64,000 nt of DNA from contig NZ_LR214950.1 in the NCBI RefSeq assembly GCF_900660495.1, positions 558,001 to 622,000 of the forward strand. The letters run 5' to 3'. The position numbers and the translations under genes were made by a program. Of this stretch, positions 57,524 through 64,000 are shown one piece after another. Under the pieces are notes generated by a model that was not told the origin of the DNA, did not search any database, and saw nothing but the letters and a program-made list of their open reading frames with translations. The DNA is from Mycoplasmopsis gallinacea (GTDB taxonomy: Bacteria; Bacillota_I; Bacilli_A; Mycoplasmatales; Metamycoplasmataceae). The stretch's first letter is position 1; the number at the start of each line of letters is the position of its first letter.

Positions 57524-59590
57524 ATGAAATTTAAATTAAATTGAATTAGGGTGTTAATGATCATTCTTATTCTAACTTTCGTTGGAATAATGATTTATAT
57601 GATTGTTAACAAACTGTTCACAACTACACCAGAAAAAATTAGTATTTCAGCTTTAGTAGAATACATTACTAACGCTGCAAAACAACCAAACGACAGTATG
57701 TATTTTGAAAAAATAGAAGTAGATCCATTTACTAATAAGTTTACCGGTGTGTTTGTTGATGGCCAAAAAACCATTAATTTTCTAGCATATGGTAACTATA
57801 GAGATTTAGGTGTTGCTGGATATGAAAGTATACCTTCAGCTGCTTTTTCATACTTAAAAAATAATGAAGTAATTCAATCAGCAGGACTTTCATCAGTTGG
57901 TGTTACCGAAGAAAACTGATTTGTTTCTTTCTTTGTAAGAGGTTTATTACCACAAATTATTGTTTTATTATTATTCTACTTTATCATAAGATGATCATTA
58001 AGAGGGATGAGTGGTGGAGCTTCTGGATTTGGCGGACAAGACAAACCACCTGCACAATTAATTAAATCAGATAAAAAATTCAGTGATATTGCAGGTAATA
58101 AAGAACCAATTGAAGAAATTAGAGAAATAGTAGATTACTTAAAAAATCCTAAAAAATATGAAGCTAGTGGTGCGAGAATGCCTAGAGGTATCCTTTTAGG
58201 TGGTCCTCCAGGAACTGGTAAAACACTTCTTGCAAAAGCTACAGCTGGTGAAGCAAATGTACCATTTTTCTTCGTGTCAGCTTCTAACTTCGTTGAGCTT
58301 TTTGTTGGTATGGGAGCCAAAAGAGTTAGACAAGTAATTGCTGAAGCTAGAAAAAACGCTCCTGCTATTGTTTTCATCGATGAGCTTGATGCTATTGGTA
58401 GAACAAGAGGTGGTGGAATTGGTGGTGGAAACGACGAACGTGAACAAACACTTAACCAACTTCTTGTTGAAATGGACGGAATTAAAGAAAACTCAGGATT
58501 ATTATTTATTGCCGCAACAAACAGAACAGACGTTTTAGATCCTGCTTTAATTAGACCCGGACGTTTCGATAGAACAATTACCGTTGGACTTCCTGATGTT
58601 AAAGAACGTGAAGAGATCTTAAAATTACACGCAAAAGGAAAAAGATTTGAAAGCGATGTTCACTTTAATAATGTTGCTAGAAGAACTCCTGGATTCTCAG
58701 GTGCTCAACTTGAAAATGTTATTAATGAAGCTGTACTTCTTTCTATTAGAGAAAAAACCAACTTAATTAGTCTTGCACAAATTGACGAAGCTATTGATAG
58801 AGTTATGTCTGGACCTGCTAAAAAATCTAGAACAATAACTAAAGAAGAATTAACACTTGTTGCTTATCATGAAGCTGGTCATGCTGTTGTTGGAATTAGA
58901 ACACCAGGTGGAAACAAAGTTCAAAAAATTACAATTATTCCTCGTGGACAAGCAGGTGGATATAACTTAATGATGCCTGAAAATGAAAAATACAACTACA
59001 CCAAACAAGAACTTTTAGCTTCTATAGCAAGTTTTATGGGTGGTAGAGCAGCTGAAGAAATCATTTATGGTGAAAAACACATCACAACAGGTGCTTCAGA
59101 TGATATTAAAAAAGCTACAAATATAGCAAGAAGAATGGTTACTGAATTTGGTATGAGTGATCTTGGGCCAATTAAATATATGGAAGAAGAAGGTAGTCCA
59201 TTCCTTGGTAAAACATTAGCTCAAAACTCAGGTATTTCAAACCAAATTACCCACGAAATAGATATGGAAGTAAGAAAAATTATTTTCCAAGCTAAAGAAA
59301 TTGCAACCAAAACAATTAATGAAAATAGAGAACTTTTAGAATTAATCAAAACTCTTTTACTAGAACAAGAAACAATTATTGCTGAAGAAATTGATTACAT
59401 TGCTAAAAACCTTAAATTACCACCTAAAAAAGAAGAGCAAATTAAAGTAGCTGAAGAACCATTTGATTTAGACGATTTATTAAATGAAAATAATTCTGAA
59501 TCTAAAGAATTTCAAAACGCAGATGTTGCTGAGCAATTAAGCGAAGCAAATGAAGAACTTGCTCAAGAAGAAAAAAGTGAATCTAATTAG
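57524..59590 (+). CDS. ftsH: ATP-dependent zinc metalloprotease FtsH
   Basis: 688 residues. Two membrane segments (residues 8-28 and about 133-156) flank an external domain of about 100 residues. The AAA module has LGGPPGTGKTLLAKA (Walker A), FVELFVGMGAKR (pore loop), IVFIDELDAIG (Walker B) and RPGRFDR (arginine finger). HEAGH at residue 449 is the zinc site. The C-terminus is an acidic, Glu-rich tail. It degrades membrane and regulatory proteins. GAAAGGA precedes the ATG. Confidence 0.97.
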
Positions 59591-59592
59591 TC

Positions 59593-59629
59593 AAAAAACA
59601 AATATGTCTTAGCGGCATATTTGTTTTTT
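59593..59629 (+). terminator. Terminator of ftsH
   Basis: AAAAAACAAATATG, a 9-base loop and CATATTTGTTTTTT form a 14-bp stem ending in T, directly after the stop. Confidence 0.9.
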
Positions 59630-59684
59630 TCAAAATCGAACTAAGGAAACAAAATTAAATACAATTAGAGAGATTTTATGACTT

Positions 59685-59712
59685 TTTACATCTTCTAAAA
59701 ATACTATATAAT
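59685..59712 (+). promoter_or_regulatory. Promoter of the large permease-like gene
   Basis: TTTACA (59685-59690), a 16-base spacer and TATAAT (59707-59712). The ATG lies 42 bases further, behind TAGGAG, so this gene has a normal leader. Confidence 0.65.
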
Positions 59713-59754
59713 TAATAAATTAATTATAAAAACACTTAAACTTAGGAGTGTAAT

Positions 59755-62700
59755 ATGTGAAGATTATTCAAAGAAGTTTTCAAATCGCTTATAAAGAATA
59801 AAGCAACAGTTGCAGGGCTTACTATTTTAGTTTTCCTTTCATCTGCTATTTTTACTCTTTTACACGATATGTCCAAATCAATGAAACAACAATACAAAAA
59901 GTATGATGAAATTTCAAATGGACACGAATTCACAGTAGATTTAAACTTACCATTTAGTGGAAACATCTATAACAATGGATATTTCGTTAACGGTCTTACT
60001 CAAATTGAAGGAGGACCATTTTTTGGTAAAGGTTTAAATTATGTTGAGCCAAATTATCGTAAGATTTATGACTCAATCGATATAGAAGCGATTGAAACTC
60101 CATATGTTAAGATGGATAATTTCTTTCAAAATGACAACTTCTTAAAAGATAAATATATTAAAAAATCAACTTTAACAGAACTTGTTGAAAAAAATAATGT
60201 TGATCAATTTGTTATTTACAATTTTGAAAACCCAGAAAAAACCTTTAGATTAACTAAAGATTTTGAAACAGACCTTTTTGTTAAAAATGGTGAAGAATTT
60301 GTAAAATACGAAAAAAGATACACTTTAAAAAGAAGTGATGTTTTCCATCTTGATAAAGCATATAAATTACAGGATATTGCATCTATTAGTTCTGAAAATG
60401 AAAGAACACCAATTCTTTCTCAAATGTCAACGCTTTTTATTAACGTTAAAACCAAACAAGCTACATTTGATTATAACGTTGGTAAAAAATGAGATATAGA
60501 AGATAATGCTGTTAAAGTCAGTCCAGTTGATTATGTTGAAAAATTAGGTTTTTCAAAATATAATGACTCCAACTTCATTTTCAAGTTAGACAATACAAAA
60601 TCACCTATTCTTATTTCGATAAATGGAAATGAAAGCATTTCTAATTTTTATGAAAAAGAAATTAAACTTAATATCCCTTATTCAGATATTTTCAAAGAAT
60701 CTTCAGTTGATCATGACTCAATTGAAAAATATACACTTAGAAAAAATATCGACTTTTCACTTCCTGTTCAATGAGCAGTTAAAAAAGAAAACTTAGTGTA
60801 TTGACAAAGAAAACACTATACAACAACTTATGATACACCTGAAAATAAGCGTAGATGAAATGGAACTTACGCTACTTTTATGGAAGGAATTGAAAAAGAA
60901 AATAATGGAAGCTTACCACTATATTTTTCTGATTTTTCATATTGAAGCAAACGAACACTTTCATATAACATCAAATTCCATGATGATGGAACTGTAAACA
61001 ATCAGAAAATTTTAAAATCAGAAAATAATAATATTATTTCCTTTGAGGAAACTCAAAAAAATAAATTAACATTAGCTGATATGTCTGAGCAACCTCTTAA
61101 TCCAAATATAGCTGAATTTAACTATAATTCATACATTTTAAGTGAGTCTAAAACAATAGCAGAAATTGACAATCTTAGTGCAAGGGCTCAAGATTCAAAT
61201 TTCAACATTAATAATTGATATAAAGATATTATTAATGTACAAAATGTAGATGAAAGAGTGAAGATCATTAAAGATGGTGCATTAAACATCACTAAAAAGA
61301 GTATTTATGATTATTTAGTTCAGAAAGTAAGTGAAGCAAATATTGGTAAACGTAAAACAATAACAGTTGATTCTGTAAATAACTTAGGGGAAAAATCTGT
61401 TTTCCACTTTATTAACACTGGAGATAAAGATAATAAAGTTGATGGAATTAAATTAAATGTTGATAAATTAATCAATGAAGCAACCAATAAAACAGATCTT
61501 AATGAAATTTCTGTTGCATTAGATAATTACTTTATGACAAAAGAATTACCACCTTTTATTGCTAAAGAAATTATCAGTAACACTAGAGACAACGTTAACC
61601 CAGTTAATGAATACATCCTAGCTGACTTTGATTTTTATGATGTTAAAATCATTGACCCTTCAAATAATGAAGTTTCTATTTTGCACAATGCTAAAGTGTA
61701 TAAATTAGCAAATTATATTGGCAAAAATGGATTACCAGAAGAAACATACAACCAATTTAATGGTTACGGAGTTGCGTGAACCTCATATGATACTTTATTC
61801 TTATTAAGAGCAATTTATAATCCTAATAATCCAGATCAAATTGATCATTGAGAAAATGTAAATATTCCTAAAAAACAAATTAGTTCATTTACAAGTGAGG
61901 AACTTTATAGATATTTTGTTGATCATAATTTCACTTTAAGACACAAATATTTAAATATGCAAGGATGAGTTGAAAAATTACCAGAATATCCAAATACTGT
62001 TTACATTCCTTTTGCATTTAGAGGTCCATTAATCGAAATTATTAATGAAGCTTTAAACCAAAACACATTAAGAAGTGGACTTGTAAATATTCAAAAATAC
62101 TTATTTGAATCAGATTTAGTTAAAAAAGGTTTCTTAAGCAAAGAAGAAGTTTATACATTAATTGAGTCAATTTCGGTAGTTATTGATAAAAACAACTTTG
62201 CTAAGATTTTTAGTACTGGAAATATCAACTTAATTGTTATCCCTAAAATGGCGCTTGATTTAGTTTATGAACTATCTCATTCTCCAAATGGTGATTATTT
62301 AACTAAAATTCTCACATCAATTTTAAATAGAGTAAAACAACTTATTCTTGAACAAGGAAGTTTAGAAAATCAAAGAAATTACTTAATTGGTCAAATTGAA
62401 AATCTTTATAAATTTATTGAAAAAATAAGTGGACAAAACGCTTCAGTTTTTATCCCGCCTACTAAATTAGCTTATTTAGTTAAAGATCCAATTAAATTAA
62501 TTGATAGTGTAATTGCAATTATCAATTCATTTAACTTTGAGGAATATGGATCTAAATTAAAGAACTTCTTTGATAACGAATATGATAAAGAACACCTTTT
62601 TAATGGAAAATCATACAAGAGAAAATTAAGTAGTGTTGAAATTATTTTATGAGCTATCGAAAGTTTTGATCAAAATGAACTTAAGAAAGCGATTAACTCA

Positions 62701-64000
62701 ATTTTAAATAACATTAACATTAATGTGATTTTAAATGCAGATGATCCAAATAGTTTACTTGCAAACTTTTTAACTAATTTACCTACTTCAATCAAGGAAA
62801 TTATTAAAAAAGCAAATGCTTATGAAAACGACCCTACAAAAGCGTTCTCTAATGTTATTGAACAACTTAAACTTTTAATTGACACAATTGATTTAAATAT
62901 TGTTTCATCAAATCTTAGAGAAAAATTAACTGTCTCTCCATATGATGTTGAAAATATACAAATTAATAACCTTACTAAAACAAAAGAAAAAACAATTAAA
63001 TACTATGCTTTAGGTTCGATTAATAACATTGATATTTATTCAACAATCATTAAATCAATTTTCAGTATGCCTGGGTCAGATAAGTATATCAAAACACGTA
63101 TTATTGATATGTTTAACTTATCATCTAAAGGTGATAGTATTAGAATTGATGATAATACATATATTTCATTCCCGGTTGAAGACCCAGATAAATTAGACTT
63201 TATTGATTTAGTTTCTGCTTTTATAAGTCCTGCAAGCAAACCTGCGCAAAATGCAGAATCTAATCCTTCTGAAACACCTGCTGCTAGCGCGCAAGCTAGC
63301 CCATCAACAAATAATACTTTAGAAAAAGTTAATTACTTTATTAATAAGTTTAAAAATGTATCTTCAATTGAATACAACAACCTTTCATCTAAAGATAGAG
63401 CTATTGCGCAACAGTTTTTTAACCTTACAAAAAATCACACCTTAAGTGGTGATGCTAAAAACAAAGCATTTAACGATTGACAAGCATTTGTTGATGCGTT
63501 TGCATTTATTGATGATTTAAAAGAAATTCATAGTGATATGTCAATTGGTAATTTAATGAATTATTATGCTAACTTCTCTAATTATTTTGAAGTTAACTTC
63601 ACCTGATCAATTCTTAATAAATTACTTAAAAAACTTACTAACAATTCATATACACCTGGATTTTCTCCAATTAAAGATAGTCGTTTAATTCTTAAAAACT
63701 GAAGCAGTATTTTTATTAAAAATAAAGATATTAGTTACGAAAGAAGAACTGCTTTTGCTAATAGATTATTAGCACTTGCTAATAAACAAGGTGTTTTAGA
63801 TTCGTTTAATAGCTTTAATCTTTTTGAAGGATCTGACCAAAATATTGCCAAGTACCAAAGTACAGGTTTTGGAGTTTCTCGTTCAATTGCAACTCCACTT
63901 AAAATGCGTGATGAATTTTTTGCTAAAGATGCAAGTGGAAGATATGTAAATGCTGATTTAAAAGAATTAGTTAGAGATTTTCCTGAATTCGAAAAATGAA
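59755..64000 (+). CDS. Large membrane-anchored protein, probable ABC transporter permease (3' end outside window)
   Basis: 1415 codons are visible with no TAA or TAG; TGA is Trp. A basic N-terminus (MWRLFKEVFKSLIKNKATVAG) leads into one hydrophobic segment (LTILVFLSSAIFTLL), then more than 1300 polar residues likely outside the cell. A Pro/Ala/Ser/Glu-rich linker lies near nt 63220-63310 (PASKPAQNAESNPSETPAAS). This layout, with one N-terminal helix and a huge external part, fits the very large FtsX-type permeases of mycoplasmas, whose last three helices would be beyond the window. The assignment is inference from layout; no diagnostic motif is in view. Confidence 0.6.

Overview
The window is mycoplasma DNA, most likely from the hominis-type group (Mycoplasmopsis or Metamycoplasma). 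It is very AT-rich and nearly every long gene contains in-frame TGA read as tryptophan. The 5S rRNA gene stands alone, and surface lipoproteins and IS1634/IS30 insertion sequences are present. Many genes appear broken in a standard-code translation, but most are intact once TGA is read as Trp. The species cannot be fixed from this sequence alone.

Left part (1-16250): a carbohydrate region. It starts inside a MalF-type permease that carries an unusually long N-terminal coiled coil, followed by a MalG-type permease, a MalK-type ATPase and a small membrane protein. Then come a GH13 enzyme, a ROK sugar kinase, a GntR regulator, a pullulanase-type debranching enzyme, an oligo-1,6-glucosidase, a GH65 phosphorylase and a beta-phosphoglucomutase. 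Together they would import maltodextrins, trim and debranch them, split maltose-type disaccharides by phosphorolysis, and feed glucose-6-phosphate to glycolysis. No solute-binding protein is visible; it may lie upstream of the window.

Accessory part (16251-31189): a membrane-protein gene split by an IS1634-type element with a 46-bp target duplication. Next is an ABC-2 permease (frameshifted at a T tract), its ATPase and three paralogous surface proteins. An ECF S component, the 5S rRNA gene, coaBC, coaX and a Cof-type HAD phosphatase follow. A second IS1634-type element with a 49-bp duplication sits beside an IS30-family element. The ECF gene near coaBC-coaX suggests pantothenate uptake feeding coenzyme A synthesis.

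31271-38224: one gene for a 2317-residue surface protein. It has an N-terminal PI-PLC-like domain with the expected catalytic residues, a very long coiled coil and a C-terminal membrane anchor. It is the most unusual gene here.

Housekeeping part (38229-64000): tapR-tyrS; degV and the t6A genes tsaE-tsaB-tsaD; an orphan ABC ATPase; pyrH-frr; tuf with a structured leader; mnmE-tatD-rsmA; a PQ-loop transporter; and dnaA-dnaN-S4 protein. A cluster of DnaA boxes upstream of dnaA marks the probable oriC. To its right are a RecD-like helicase, pth, tilS, ftsH and a very large surface-exposed permease-like protein cut by the window end.

Two themes recur. First, many operon-leading genes have a -10 box only 6-9 bases before the ATG, so their mRNAs should be leaderless or nearly so. 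Second, genes inside operons are often joined by a one-base TAATG overlap, which suggests translational coupling.
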